Source: Spirosoma sp. SC4-14
Lineage (GTDB): Bacteria > Bacteroidota > Bacteroidia > Cytophagales > Spirosomataceae
Reading direction: 5' to 3'
Length of the DNA: 64,000 nt
Assembly (NCBI RefSeq): GCF_037201965.1
Contig: NZ_CP147519.1
Span: 62,001 to 126,000, forward strand
Shown piece after piece: positions 34,880-45,183 of this stretch. How positions within the stretch are numbered: position 1 is the first letter of the stretch; every line of letters begins with the position of its first letter. A program made the translations under genes and the position numbers. Under the pieces are notes generated by a model. It was not told the DNA's origin. It searched no databases and saw only the letters and a list, made by a program, of their open reading frames with translations.

Positions 34880-37800
34880 ATGAATAAAACTATATCTCTT
34901 CAGAAAAGGGTTCTTGCTTTTACAAAATTCACCGCCATACATGGCCTTCTGGCGGTGATATTTATGAGCATGTCGTATGGACATAAAGTAAAAGGACAAG
35001 AAGTATTAGAAACGAAAATCGTTTTCAAGGCTACCAATGAAAGCATTAAGTCGGTTTTACGTAAAATTGAAAAGCAGGCGTCAGTTACGTTTGCTTACAA
35101 AGCAGAGTTTATTAAAAACTTCCCAAACGTTACCTTACAAAAAGACAGTGCAAAACTAAAGGAAATCCTGGATGCCATTTTTGAGAATCGCGCTAGCTAT
35201 GAAGTAATCAAGAATCATATTTTATTGACTGAAAATCCCAAACATCAAGGCAGTATTGTGGTACCTACTTCCTCGTTGGCTCTTGAGGTTAGCGGGATTG
35301 TTAGGGGTGAGGAAAATGCTCCCCTTCCTGGTGTAAACGTAACGCTCAAGGGTTCTACCACAGGTACCGCTACCGATGCCGAAGGTAAATTTGTCCTAAG
35401 CGTTCCAGACGCAAATGCAATCCTTGTTTTTTCATTTATTGGCTACCTGAGTGAAGAAGTTGCTGTGGGCAACCGCAGTGTGATCAATGTATCGCTAGTG
35501 CCGACTTTAAAAAGCCTGTCCGAAGTAGTGGTAGTAGGCTACGGTCAGCAAAAAAAGGCGAGTGTAACCGGATCGGTAGCGACGGTGAAAGGAGAAAGCC
35601 TGGTTACTGCGCCGATGTCGAACATAAGCAATACGCTGGCAGGGCGTTTACCCGGCTTAGTATCTAAACAAGAATCGGGTGAGCCCGGAAACGATGCGGC
35701 TTCTATCAGTATCCGTGGGTTTGGGCCAGCATTGACCATTGTAGACGGCGTGCAATTGGATATCGCTAACCTGGATCCAAATACCATTGAGTCGGTTACC
35801 ATTCTGAAAGATGCTTCCGCTGCGATTTATGGCGCAAGAGCTGGTAACGGGGTTATCCTGATAACGACCAAACGGGGAAAAATAGGTAAGCCTACCATTG
35901 CGATAACTTCCTCCTACAGTTTGCAAGGCATTACCCGCGGCCCAAGACCCGTAAATGCGGGTCAGTACGCTGAGTTAATGCGCGAAGCACAACTTAATTC
36001 GGGGCAAGCACCTGACTTTACGGCAGAAGAAGTAGCCAAGTATTACGCAGGCACCGATCCTAATTATCCGAACACCGATTGGAGAAAAGTCGTTTTGAGA
36101 GATCAAGCACCTATGCAACAGTATGGCATCTCGCTTTCCGGTGGTTCTGAAAACATTACCTATAGAGGTTCACTCAATACCATAAATCAGCAAGGATTGT
36201 ATAAATCAGGCGACAACACGTATAAACGGTATAACCTGGTTACTAACTTAGATGCAAAGGTTAATAAGAATGTTTCCATTTCGCTTGATCTTTTGGCCAC
36301 ATCTGACCTAACTAATGCACCAAGCCGTCCACAAGAAAATTTTTGGGCTGATTTCTACGATGCGCAACCCATCTACCCAGCCTCGCTGCCCGATCCGAAT
36401 AAGTTGGCTTATGCGGGGGCAGCCATTAGCCCGATCTTGAATACCTACAGAAAATGGGGTGGCTATAACGATCGCCTACGGCAAACCATAAAAACCACCT
36501 TTTCTTTAACCTACAAGCTTCCAATCGAAGGCTTATCGCTGAAAGGTGTATTTAACTTCAACCAATATACGGAGGATACCAAGATATGGAGTAAGAGTCA
36601 GTCACTCTATGCCTATAATTACAACACCAAAGAGTATACACTAAAAAGCTCCACGCCAGCCACCAATTTAAATCAAAGCTATTATAAAAGCAGAGTATTT
36701 ACTCCGCAACTGTTCCTGAATTACCAGCGGACGTTCGGTAGCGTACACGACGTTACAGGGCTTTTACTGTATGAATCACAGGATTTCCTTGATGGATCCA
36801 TTTCCGGCACCCGCCAGAACTACTTAAGTAATGCAATCGATCAAATATTTGCAGGTGGGCAGCAAGACCAAAAAATTAACGGTACCGCGAGCCAGTATGC
36901 ACGGAAAAGTTACATTGGACGAGTAAACTATGCGTTTAAGAATAAGTATTTGCTTGAGGTAAGCGGCCGGTACGATGCTTCGGTTAATTTTCCTAAGAAC
37001 AAGCGCTGGAGTTTGTTCCCGAGTGCATCCGTTGGATGGCGACTCAACGAAGAGGCCTTTGCTTCCAAACTAAATTGGTTGACAACGCTGAAACTCCGGG
37101 CAAGTTATAGCAAGACAGGATACGATGCTACCGGCAGTTTTCAGTACTTGACAGGCTATACCTTTAGCGATCCCTATCTATTTAATGGATTACCAAGTAC
37201 GGGTGTGAATTCTACAGGTTTAGCTAACACTGATATAACCTGGGAGACTATGAAAACCGCTAACCTGGGGGTAGACTATGCCTTCCTGAACGGTAAAATT
37301 TATGGTGAGTTCGATATCTTCCGCAGAGACCGCACTGGTATGTTGGCAAACAGACTTGCCTCTCTTCCTTCTACCTTCGGAGCAACGCTACCAGCCGAGA
37401 ATATAAATAGCCAACTCACTCACGGGTTTGAATTTTCTATTGGTACAAGGGGTAAACTCGGCGGCTTTGGCTATGATATTAGTGGCAATGTTTCCAGAAA
37501 TAGAACCAAATGGACGCACTTCGATGAACCTGACTATACCGATCCAGATCAGATTCGTATAAATCAGCAAACGGGTAAATACGTTGGAACGGATTTCGGT
37601 TACGTGTCAAATGGGCTGTTTACCTCACAGGAAGAAATTAACAGCTTAGGGTTCGACCAGGATGGCCAGGGCAATAAGTCTCTGCACCCCGGTGATATCC
37701 GGTACGTTGACCTAAACGGCAATGGAAAGCTGGATATTTATGATCAAAAAGTAATAGGCCAGGGAACGGTTCCTCAAATGATATGGGGTCTCAACATGGC

Positions 37801-38257
37801 CTTTAACTACAAAAACTTCGATTTGTCCTGGCTGATCCAGGGGGCTGCTAAATACAATGTTAGCATCAAATTGGGCATAGACTCCAGACGTACTCCTTAT
37901 ACTGTATTGTATGATGAGCGTTGGACACCGGAAAACAATGACCGCGATGCCATCGTGCCTAGACAAACCTTTGGTACAACAGAAAACAACAATAGGCATT
38001 CTGACTATTGGACCAAAGATGCCTCGTATGCCCGTCTAAAAACCATTTCCCTTGGGTATACTTTTCCAACTACTCTCTTGCGTAAAATCCTGATTGACAA
38101 AGTACGTATTTACGTATCGGGTACCAACCTGCTGACCATCGATGGGATATCGCGGTATGGCATCGATCCGGAAATAGCAGGCACGCCTAACGCTACCAGA
38201 GGTTGGTATTATCCGCAACAAAGAACTGTTTCTGCAGGACTTAATCTATCATTCTAA
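34880..38257 (+). CDS. SusC-like TonB-dependent receptor with STN signalling domain
   Basis: Outer-membrane glycan importer of 1125 residues. Signal region (about 1-40), secretin/TonB N-terminal (STN) domain (about 48-118: ESIKSVLRKIEKQASVTFAY, VTLQKDSAKLKEILDAIF), carboxypeptidase-regulatory-like domain (about 137-215), SusC plug (about 218-335: EVVVVGYGQQKKASVTGSVA, GRLPGLVSKQ, SISIRGFGPALTIVDGV, VTILKDASAAIYGARAGNGVILITTK) and a barrel ending RTVSAGLNLSF. The STN domain means it signals to the FecR protein encoded upstream. The SusD-like partner follows by 11 bases. Confidence 0.97.
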   Translation: MNKTISLQKRVLAFTKFTAIHGLLAVIFMSMSYGHKVKGQEVLETKIVFKATNESIKSVLRKIEKQASVTFAYKAEFIKNFPNVTLQKDSAKLKEILDAIFENRASYEVIKNHILLTENPKHQGSIVVPTSSLALEVSGIVRGEENAPLPGVNVTLKGSTTGTATDAEGKFVLSVPDANAILVFSFIGYLSEEVAVGNRSVINVSLVPTLKSLSEVVVVGYGQQKKASVTGSVATVKGESLVTAPMSNISNTLAGRLPGLVSKQESGEPGNDAASISIRGFGPALTIVDGVQLDIANLDPNTIESVTILKDASAAIYGARAGNGVILITTKRGKIGKPTIAITSSYSLQGITRGPRPVNAGQYAELMREAQLNSGQAPDFTAEEVAKYYAGTDPNYPNTDWRKVVLRDQAPMQQYGISLSGGSENITYRGSLNTINQQGLYKSGDNTYKRYNLVTNLDAKVNKNVSISLDLLATSDLTNAPSRPQENFWADFYDAQPIYPASLPDPNKLAYAGAAISPILNTYRKWGGYNDRLRQTIKTTFSLTYKLPIEGLSLKGVFNFNQYTEDTKIWSKSQSLYAYNYNTKEYTLKSSTPATNLNQSYYKSRVFTPQLFLNYQRTFGSVHDVTGLLLYESQDFLDGSISGTRQNYLSNAIDQIFAGGQQDQKINGTASQYARKSYIGRVNYAFKNKYLLEVSGRYDASVNFPKNKRWSLFPSASVGWRLNEEAFASKLNWLTTLKLRASYSKTGYDATGSFQYLTGYTFSDPYLFNGLPSTGVNSTGLANTDITWETMKTANLGVDYAFLNGKIYGEFDIFRRDRTGMLANRLASLPSTFGATLPAENINSQLTHGFEFSIGTRGKLGGFGYDISGNVSRNRTKWTHFDEPDYTDPDQIRINQQTGKYVGTDFGYVSNGLFTSQEEINSLGFDQDGQGNKSLHPGDIRYVDLNGNGKLDIYDQKVIGQGTVPQMIWGLNMAFNYKNFDLSWLIQGAAKYNVSIKLGIDSRRTPYTVLYDERWTPENNDRDAIVPRQTFGTTENNNRHSDYWTKDASYARLKTISLGYTFPTTLLRKILIDKVRIYVSGTNLLTIDGISRYGIDPEIAGTPNATRGWYYPQQRTVSAGLNLSF

Positions 38258-38268
38258 ACCTAACATTC

Positions 38269-40044
38269 ATGAAAAGGCGTATATATATTTTCTTATTCCT
38301 ACTAGGATCTGTTACGGCGTGTAAAGATGTACTTGATAAGGAGCCATTAAACATCATTCCTGAAAGCACTGTTTGGTCGGATCAAGCCTTGATAAATGCC
38401 TATGTTAGCCAAGTATATTCGGAGCTAACGTATTTATTCAACGATGCTACCAATGACCGCAGCCGGTACGAAGGCCCCGGAAACCCGGAAGATTCCTTTG
38501 ATTTTAATTTACCCTCTGAATTATCGGATGAGTCGCGGTGTACCTATACCTGGCTGTACACCTGGTATTTGTTGAAGCCTGGTTTCATTGACAAACGAGG
38601 AGGCTTGATGGAGTGGTGGGGCTATTCTACTATCCGTAAGATGAACGAATTTATCGAGCGAATGGAAACGGTAACGGTGCTGGATGCACCCGTAAAGAAA
38701 AGCCTACTTGCCGAAATGCGGGTCTTACGTGCGATGACCTACTTCCAAATGGTGAAGCGCTACGGTGGTGTTCCTTTAATCACCAAAGTGCAAGCAATCG
38801 ACGCGCCTAAGGAAGAGTTGTTTGTGTCAAGAAATAAGGAAATAGAGATCTATGATTTTGTCAATGCTGAGATTGATGCTGTCCTTGCCGATCTGCCCGT
38901 AGGGAATGCTTCCAGCGGACATGTAACCAAAGGTGCTGCCCTGGCTTTGAAGAGCCGCTCGTCCTTATACGCAGCAAGTATTGCTAAATACGGTACTGTA
39001 CAACTCAATGGCTTGGTAGGCATTCCTGCCTCAGAGGCAACTCGGTTTTACCAGGCATCATACGATGCCTCCAATGCAATCATTACTTCCGGCCAGTATT
39101 CGCTCTACAAAAAGGAAGCAGACAAGGTAAAAAATTACCAGAATATTTTCCTTGATGAGAATAATGTAGAGGTCATTTTCTCCAAACAATACAATGGACA
39201 GGCAGCCGTTGGGCACAGTTGGGATCTGATGCAGGAACCCAATGGTTTCAATGCCTGGGGCGTTGGTAATAATTCGGCGGTATACCTGGAGATGGTAGAC
39301 GACTACGAAAATATGGACGGTTCGCCAACAAAACTGGACCCTACGATACTGCAGGATAAAGTTTGGTCAATGAATGAACTTCTTGGTAAAAAAGACCCCA
39401 GGTTCCATGCGTCCATCTATTATGAAGGAACGCCCTGGCAAGGCCAGATTTTCCGTCTATATAAAGGATTAAAAAAACCAGATGGAACCATTATTTCAGC
39501 GGGTGATTATAACGGAGTAACTGCCAACGGTGCCAATAGTGCATCCTCGAGTACGGGCTTTGGCGTAAAAAAATACCTGGATGAAACCTTGGTACAACCA
39601 GGCGGTGGCATGTCTCGTACAGACTGGATTGTATTCAGATACGGAGAAACTCTGCTTAATCGGGCCGAAGCAGCTTTTGAACTCAATAAACAAGAGGAGG
39701 CACTAACCGCTGTCAATCAGATCAGAGAGCGGGCGGGTATTCTTCCCCTGCTTACAATAGACCGGGATAAGATCCGACACGAGCGCAAAGTCGAGCTCGC
39801 TTTTGAGGGCCATCGCTACTGGGATTTGAGAAGGTGGCGCCTTTCCACGACCGCACTGACCAGAACGTTCACCGGCATCGAGCCAATTCTGGATTTTACC
39901 ACCAAAAAATACCAAATCAAGTTTTTAAATGGTGTAGATGGTGATAATAAGCCACGCTTCGATGCCAAATTCTATTATTTCCCCATTGGTGTCGCACGGA
40001 TTGCTAATAATCCCAAACTGGTTGAAAACCCAGGTTGGGAATAG
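38269..40044 (+). CDS. SusD/RagB-like glycan-binding lipoprotein
   Basis: Cell-surface lipoprotein of 591 residues; lipobox LGSVTAC (Cys about 18). It has the SusD features: N-terminal KDVLDKEPLNIIPESTVWSD-type start, the TPR-like helices (SLLAEMRVLRAMTYFQMVKRYGGVPLIT), and C-terminal RYGETLLNRAEAAFELNK, AVNQIRERAGI, IRHERKVELAFEGHRYWDLRRW. It caps the SusC barrel and captures the oligosaccharide. A 20-bp hairpin lies directly after the stop codon and may reduce read-through to the enzymes downstream. Confidence 0.97.
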   Translation: MKRRIYIFLFLLGSVTACKDVLDKEPLNIIPESTVWSDQALINAYVSQVYSELTYLFNDATNDRSRYEGPGNPEDSFDFNLPSELSDESRCTYTWLYTWYLLKPGFIDKRGGLMEWWGYSTIRKMNEFIERMETVTVLDAPVKKSLLAEMRVLRAMTYFQMVKRYGGVPLITKVQAIDAPKEELFVSRNKEIEIYDFVNAEIDAVLADLPVGNASSGHVTKGAALALKSRSSLYAASIAKYGTVQLNGLVGIPASEATRFYQASYDASNAIITSGQYSLYKKEADKVKNYQNIFLDENNVEVIFSKQYNGQAAVGHSWDLMQEPNGFNAWGVGNNSAVYLEMVDDYENMDGSPTKLDPTILQDKVWSMNELLGKKDPRFHASIYYEGTPWQGQIFRLYKGLKKPDGTIISAGDYNGVTANGANSASSSTGFGVKKYLDETLVQPGGGMSRTDWIVFRYGETLLNRAEAAFELNKQEEALTAVNQIRERAGILPLLTIDRDKIRHERKVELAFEGHRYWDLRRWRLSTTALTRTFTGIEPILDFTTKKYQIKFLNGVDGDNKPRFDAKFYYFPIGVARIANNPKLVENPGWE

Positions 40045-40055
40045 ATATAGCTGCT

Positions 40056-40105
40056 ATTCAGGGTATAGTCAGCACCACTTCTGTAGTGCTGACTATACCC
40101 TGAAT
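40056..40105 (+). terminator. 20-bp perfect stem-loop after the SusD-like gene
   Basis: ATTCAGGGTATAGTCAGCAC (40056-40075) pairs without mismatch with 40086-40105 around a 10-base loop. No T-tract follows, so it more likely attenuates or protects the susCD-type message than terminates fully. Confidence 0.7.
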
Positions 40106-40474
40106 TACGTATAACCGTTGCCTGCAACAGCGTTGAGCAAACGGAAAAAAACATCCCAAACCTATTTGGTCGGCATCAAATTTCTCGGGTAATCCATTCA
40201 GGTAAGTAATCTAACGGAAGAGGACGAGAAAAAATGGCAAAAAGTTAAGGAGTAAAAAGCATCAACATTTATAGAATTAATTGACGATTCGTAGATGGGA
40301 ATGGTGATAGCCATAAAATTCTGATTCCGAATTCTTGTGATAACAATGAATTAGTATGGCGGTGGAGCTTCTAATAGTTACCAGAATCTGTCTGTGCTTA
40401 CACCCAGTGAAGTGTTCCGCAAAGGTTGTTGTGTTAGAAAGAAGGCTTACTATAGAAAAAGCCATTGCATTCTG
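40106..40474. other. Intergenic region between the SusD-like gene and the enzyme genes
   Basis: About 370 bases without a confident gene. A short in-frame stretch at about 40199-40252 reads IQVSNLTEEDEKKWQKVKE before a stop and could be the tail of a lost gene, but nothing upstream supports it. A separate promoter for the downstream enzyme genes could lie here. Confidence 0.4.
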
Positions 40475-43400
40475 ATGAGTAAGATCGTATACAGTTTCAT
40501 CTTCCTGACTCTCCTGACAGCCTGCCAACCACCGTCGGAAAAGGAAGCAATAACGTCTGAAGAAAACACCTTATTTAAATCGCTATCGTCAACTCAAACC
40601 CATATTGATTTTATAAACCAGCTCCAGGAAGGCCTGAATGCCAATCCTCTGGTGTACGAATATTTTTACAATGGCGGAGGGGTAGCGCTGGCCGACTTTA
40701 ATAATGATGGCTTAACGGATATTTATTTCACTGCCAACATGACCGAAAACAAGCTGTATCTCAACAAGGGACAGCTGAGTTTTGAAGACATTACCCAAAA
40801 AGCCAACGTATCGGGTCGGCAGGGGCCCTGGAAAACCGGCGTTACCGTGGTCGATATTAATGGCGATGCAAAATTGGACCTGTATGTGTGCTATTCGGGC
40901 AATGTTGCAGACGAAAACCGTCGAAATCAACTCTTTATAAATGGGGGCAATAATGCCCAGGGCATTCCGGTCTTTTCCGAGCAAGCTCAGCGATACGGCT
41001 TAGACGATCCTTCCTTCAGCACGCAGGCTAGCTTTTTTGATTACGACAAAGACGGCGACCTGGATATGCTCTTGATTAATCATTTAAATAAAAGCCTGAA
41101 CAATTTAGATGAGTCGAGCATTGGAAAACTTCTCAGCCAGCAATCGCCTAAAAACAGCCCAAAGCTTTACCGGAATGAGCATGGAAAATTTAAGGACGTT
41201 TCCCTGGCTGCCGGATTGCCCGGCTCCATACTAAACTACGGTTTAGGACTTGGCATATCGGATATCAATGGCGATGGCTGGCCCGACGTATATATTTCCA
41301 ATGATTCGCACGCTCCGGATCTGCTGTTGATAAATGGACGCAACGGAAAATTCACCAACCAAAGCAAAGAGAGCCTCGGTCATACCTCTTATTTTTCGAT
41401 GGGCAATGAAGTGGTAGACATTAACAACGACGCCCTGCCCGATATTTTTACCCTGGACATGCTGCCAGCCGATAACAAGCGGCAAAAATTGCTATTGGCT
41501 CCCGACAATTACGAAAGCTTTGACCTAAACCTGCGCGTGGGCTTCCATTATCAATACATGCGCAATATGCTCCACATCAATAATGGCAATGGAAGTTTCA
41601 GTGAAGTAGGTCAGCTCGCGGGTATTTCAAATACCGATTGGAGCTGGGCCCCTTTATTTGCCGATTTTGATAATGACGGGTGGAAGGATTTGTACATCAC
41701 CAACGGGTACGTGCGTGATTACACCAATATGGATTTCCTGAAATACATGGGCGATTTCCTGACATTCAAAGGAGGCCATGTAATGCGAAAAGACCTCTTG
41801 TCGCTGGTTGAGAAAATGCCTTCTTCTCATGTAAGCAGCTACGCATTCAAAAACCTGGATGGCATCAACTTTACCGACGTAAGTGCGAATTGGGGATTTA
41901 CCACCCCTTTTAACAGCAATGGCGCTGCCTACGCCGACCTGGATAATGATGGTGACCTGGATCTTGTTGTCAATACGATCAACAGTCCGGCGGCCCTTTT
42001 TGAAAACAGAGCTAACCAACTCTCGAAAGACAATACCTATCTCCAGTTGAAACTGGTAGGTAATCAATTAAATACCCAAGGTATCGGAGCAAAGGTCTGG
42101 GTATATACCGGTGGTACGGTGCAATACCGGGAACAAATCCTTACCAGAGGATTTCAATCCAGCGTATCGCCCATTTTGCACTTCGGGATTCGTAAAGGCC
42201 AGCCGATTGATTCGGTACTTATCACCTGGCCAAGCGACCAAACCCAGGTTCTCAGGAACGTATCGGGAAATCAGCTCCTGACGCTACGAGAAGAGGAGGC
42301 AAAAAAGCGCCTGGAAAAGCCTTTTACAAAGCCTACAGTCCATTTTGCGGAGCTTTCGTCACCCATTGATTTTAGTCACAAAGATGAAAACGTAAATGAT
42401 TTCAAGCGGCAGCCGCTGTTAGTAAATCCTCTTTCTTTCCCCGGCCCCTGCATGGCAAAACGGGACGTAAATGCCGACGGCCTGGAAGATATTTTTATAG
42501 GGGGCGGCAGCGGGCAGCCTGGGGCGTTGTATCTGCAGCAAAAGGGCGGTAAGTTCTCTAAAAAGGTAACTAAAGCTTTTGCTGCCGATGCCAGGTGCGA
42601 CGACACGGACGCCCTCTTTTTTGATGCAAACGGCGACACCTTTCCTGATTTATATGTTTGCAGCGGTGGCTATGATAACTTCCTGCCCGCCGATCCGAAC
42701 TTGCAAGACCGACTTTATGTCAACGATGGCAAGGGTAACTTCACGAAGCAAGTACAAGCCCTACCTGCCATGCTTACCAGCACAAGCTGTGTCAGGGCCG
42801 CCGACGTAAATAAAGATGGTTACCTGGATTTGTTTGTAGGAGGAAGGGTTGTGCCGGGCCGCTATCCGGAAACGCCCCGAAGCTATTTGCTGATCAACGA
42901 TACGCGGGGAGCTTTCAAGGATCGAACACACGAACTGGCTCCTCAACTGGAGAAGGCAGGCATGGTAAGCGATGCGATCTGGCACGACATCGACGGCGAT
43001 CAAACAAAAGAATTGATTTTGGTGGGCGAATGGATGCCGATTACCGTAATGTCGCTCAGGAATGGAAAGTTGATTGCCAACACCGAAGCTTATTTTAGTA
43101 AAAGCTATTACGGCTGGTGGAATCGAATTCACCTGGATGATTTGAATGGCGACGGGCGCATGGATTTGATTCTGGGAAACTACGGCCTGAATACCCAATG
43201 CAAAGTCAGCGAGAAAGAGCCCGCCCGATTGTATGTCAAAGATTTTGATGACAATGGTTCGGTTGATCCCATTCTTTGCTTCTTTATTCAAGGCAAAAGC
43301 TATCCATACGTCACCCGCGATGAATTGCTGGATCAACTCAGCATGATGCGTACGCGCTTCCCGGATTATAAAAGCTATGCCGAAGCTACTATTCAGCAAG

Positions 43401-43810
43401 TCTTCACGCCAGAAGAGTTAGCGGGCGTTTCTGTTCTTAAAGCGACGCATTTGAAAACCGCCTACTTTCAATCGGATGCGAACGGGAAGTTTGTGGAAAA
43501 AGCCCTTCCCGTTGAGGCCCAGCTTTCACCCGTATTTACGATTACGACCCTTGATTATAACCAGGACGGCCATAAAGACATCTTTCTGGGTGGGAATATT
43601 CAGCATGCGAGGCTACGATTTGGCAAGTGTGATGCCAACTACGGCGTGTTATTGAGCGGAGATGGTAAGGGCAACTTTACCAATGTGCCATCTTTTAAGT
43701 CGGGTTTCAAGGTGCTGGGCGACGTTAGGAGTAGCATCTATATAAACCATACCCTCTTATTAGGGCTCAATCAGCAAAAAGTTAAAGCGTATACCCTCAA
43801 GCAGCTATGA
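40475..43810 (+). CDS. VCBS/FG-GAP repeat lipoprotein with ASPIC/UnbV domain
   Basis: Secreted lipoprotein of 1111 residues; lipobox-like FLTLLTACQPP (Cys about 16). It contains many calcium-binding FG-GAP/VCBS repeats (for example GVALADFNNDGLTDIYF, TVVDINGDAKLDLYV, ADLDNDGDLDLVVN, HLDDLNGDGRMDLILG, TLDYNQDGHKDIFLGG), which build one or two beta-propellers. An ASPIC/UnbV segment lies at about 520-600 (GIGAKVWVYTGGTVQYREQI, SVLITWPSDQTQVLRNV). Proteins of this CRTAC1-like layout are frequent beside SusC/SusD genes, but their role is unproven. The ATG at 40475 starts the lipoprotein signal. It overlaps the next gene by four bases (ATGA). Confidence 0.9.
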   Translation: MSKIVYSFIFLTLLTACQPPSEKEAITSEENTLFKSLSSTQTHIDFINQLQEGLNANPLVYEYFYNGGGVALADFNNDGLTDIYFTANMTENKLYLNKGQLSFEDITQKANVSGRQGPWKTGVTVVDINGDAKLDLYVCYSGNVADENRRNQLFINGGNNAQGIPVFSEQAQRYGLDDPSFSTQASFFDYDKDGDLDMLLINHLNKSLNNLDESSIGKLLSQQSPKNSPKLYRNEHGKFKDVSLAAGLPGSILNYGLGLGISDINGDGWPDVYISNDSHAPDLLLINGRNGKFTNQSKESLGHTSYFSMGNEVVDINNDALPDIFTLDMLPADNKRQKLLLAPDNYESFDLNLRVGFHYQYMRNMLHINNGNGSFSEVGQLAGISNTDWSWAPLFADFDNDGWKDLYITNGYVRDYTNMDFLKYMGDFLTFKGGHVMRKDLLSLVEKMPSSHVSSYAFKNLDGINFTDVSANWGFTTPFNSNGAAYADLDNDGDLDLVVNTINSPAALFENRANQLSKDNTYLQLKLVGNQLNTQGIGAKVWVYTGGTVQYREQILTRGFQSSVSPILHFGIRKGQPIDSVLITWPSDQTQVLRNVSGNQLLTLREEEAKKRLEKPFTKPTVHFAELSSPIDFSHKDENVNDFKRQPLLVNPLSFPGPCMAKRDVNADGLEDIFIGGGSGQPGALYLQQKGGKFSKKVTKAFAADARCDDTDALFFDANGDTFPDLYVCSGGYDNFLPADPNLQDRLYVNDGKGNFTKQVQALPAMLTSTSCVRAADVNKDGYLDLFVGGRVVPGRYPETPRSYLLINDTRGAFKDRTHELAPQLEKAGMVSDAIWHDIDGDQTKELILVGEWMPITVMSLRNGKLIANTEAYFSKSYYGWWNRIHLDDLNGDGRMDLILGNYGLNTQCKVSEKEPARLYVKDFDDNGSVDPILCFFIQGKSYPYVTRDELLDQLSMMRTRFPDYKSYAEATIQQVFTPEELAGVSVLKATHLKTAYFQSDANGKFVEKALPVEAQLSPVFTITTLDYNQDGHKDIFLGGNIQHARLRFGKCDANYGVLLSGDGKGNFTNVPSFKSGFKVLGDVRSSIYINHTLLLGLNQQKVKAYTLKQL

Positions 43811-45165
43811 AAAGGATTGTCCTCATCTTTCTTATGCTTATGCTGGGTGCTTGTCAGACAACACCAAAGGGACCAGTACCCAAACTGGGTTCCCGCCTTA
43901 TTAGCGAGCTCGTTTACCAGATGACGGATATAATGGTGCATGATGTAACCAATCCTCCTTTGGCGGCCCGTTTTTTCTCCTACGCATGTTTGGCTGGTTA
44001 TGAAGTGGTTGCACAAAACGACCGCAGTATGAAGCCGCTGAACCGCTTTTTGAGAAGCTATCCTGAGTTGCCACCTCCTACGGCTATCGGCGAGCATTCC
44101 TATGAATTGAGTGCCTTACTGGCTATGGTGGAGACGGGAAAGAAACTTCAGCCATCGGGTTTTTTACTAGAAAAGTACCAGAAAAGCGTGATCGACTCAT
44201 GCATGCGAAGTGGCTTTAGCAAAGACATTGTGCAAAATTCACTGGCCTATGCAAACTATGTGAGTGCGCATATTCTGAAATATGCCAAGGCTGACAAGTA
44301 CAATCGAATCAGCAATTATCCCCGCTACTCACCCCTCAATAAGGAAGGCTCCTGGTATCCAACTCCTCCCGGCTATTATGCGCCGGTAGAGCCGTACTTC
44401 AATACGGTTAGGCCCTTTACGCTCGATACGTGCAGTCAATTCAAACCGGTGCCTCCGGTTCCGTTTTCCTCGACGCGTGGGTCTGAATTTTATGCCTTGA
44501 TGGATAGCTGCTACCAAACGGGGTTGGATTTGAACGAAGAACAAAAGCAAGTGGCGGCTTTTTGGGATTGTAACCCGTTCGCTTTAGAAAACAATGGTCA
44601 CCTTTTGTATGGCGTGAAGAAAATATCGCCCGGTGCACATTGGCTGGGCATTACCGGAATTGCGTGTGAAAAAGCGGAAATGAGTTTTCCAATGGCCATG
44701 AAAATCCATACGGTTGTTTCCGTCGGTCTCATGGATAGTTTCATCGCGTGCTGGGACGAGAAGTTTCGGAGCAACCGGATTCGACCCGAAACAGCCATTC
44801 GGAAATACATTGATTCGGATTGGAAGCCTTTTTTGCAGACGCCCCCCTTTCCTGAATACCTAAGCGGACACTCCACTATTTCGGCAGCAAGCGCCACGGT
44901 ATTAACCTTTTATTTCGGGAAAGATTTTGCGTTCACCGATACGGTAGAAAAACGGTACGGGCTAACAGACCGGTCTTTCAATTCTTTTCATGAAGCGGCC
45001 AATGAAGCGGCTATATCGAGGTATTACGGGGGAATTCACTTTATGGATGCCATTACCAATGGTCTTTTGCAAGGGGAAAAGATGGGAGAATGGATTTTAC
45101 AGAAAGTGGAAAAGGACAGTACCGCGCTAACAACCAACAAAACAACATACAACAAACACGCCTAA
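43807..45165 (+). CDS. Vanadium-haloperoxidase-like (PAP2 superfamily) lipoprotein
   Basis: Exported lipoprotein of 452 residues; lipobox LMLGAC (Cys about 16). The C-terminal half has the PAP2/vanadium haloperoxidase set: KFRSNRIRP (K-x6-RP, about 318-326), EYLSGHS (about 350-356) and SRYYGGIHFMDA (about 398-409). The Ser-Arg and active His are in place, but the Asp comes two residues after the His rather than the usual four-residue step. It may be a vanadate-dependent haloperoxidase or a phosphatase. The start codon overlaps the stop of the VCBS gene (ATGA), so the two are translationally coupled; the GH31 gene follows by 18 bases. Confidence 0.85.
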   Translation: MKRIVLIFLMLMLGACQTTPKGPVPKLGSRLISELVYQMTDIMVHDVTNPPLAARFFSYACLAGYEVVAQNDRSMKPLNRFLRSYPELPPPTAIGEHSYELSALLAMVETGKKLQPSGFLLEKYQKSVIDSCMRSGFSKDIVQNSLAYANYVSAHILKYAKADKYNRISNYPRYSPLNKEGSWYPTPPGYYAPVEPYFNTVRPFTLDTCSQFKPVPPVPFSSTRGSEFYALMDSCYQTGLDLNEEQKQVAAFWDCNPFALENNGHLLYGVKKISPGAHWLGITGIACEKAEMSFPMAMKIHTVVSVGLMDSFIACWDEKFRSNRIRPETAIRKYIDSDWKPFLQTPPFPEYLSGHSTISAASATVLTFYFGKDFAFTDTVEKRYGLTDRSFNSFHEAANEAAISRYYGGIHFMDAITNGLLQGEKMGEWILQKVEKDSTALTTNKTTYNKHA

Positions 45166-45183
45166 CCGGGTTCAAATCAACGT

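Noticed and set aside
40199-40252. Peptide tail IQVSNLTEEDEKKWQKVKE between the SusD-like gene and the VCBS gene
   Set aside because: Too short and with stops just upstream; a lost gene cannot be shown.
42761-43399. Minus-strand open frame of 212 codons inside the VCBS gene
   Set aside because: It is antisense to FG-GAP repeats, and the repeated coding pattern explains the long frame.
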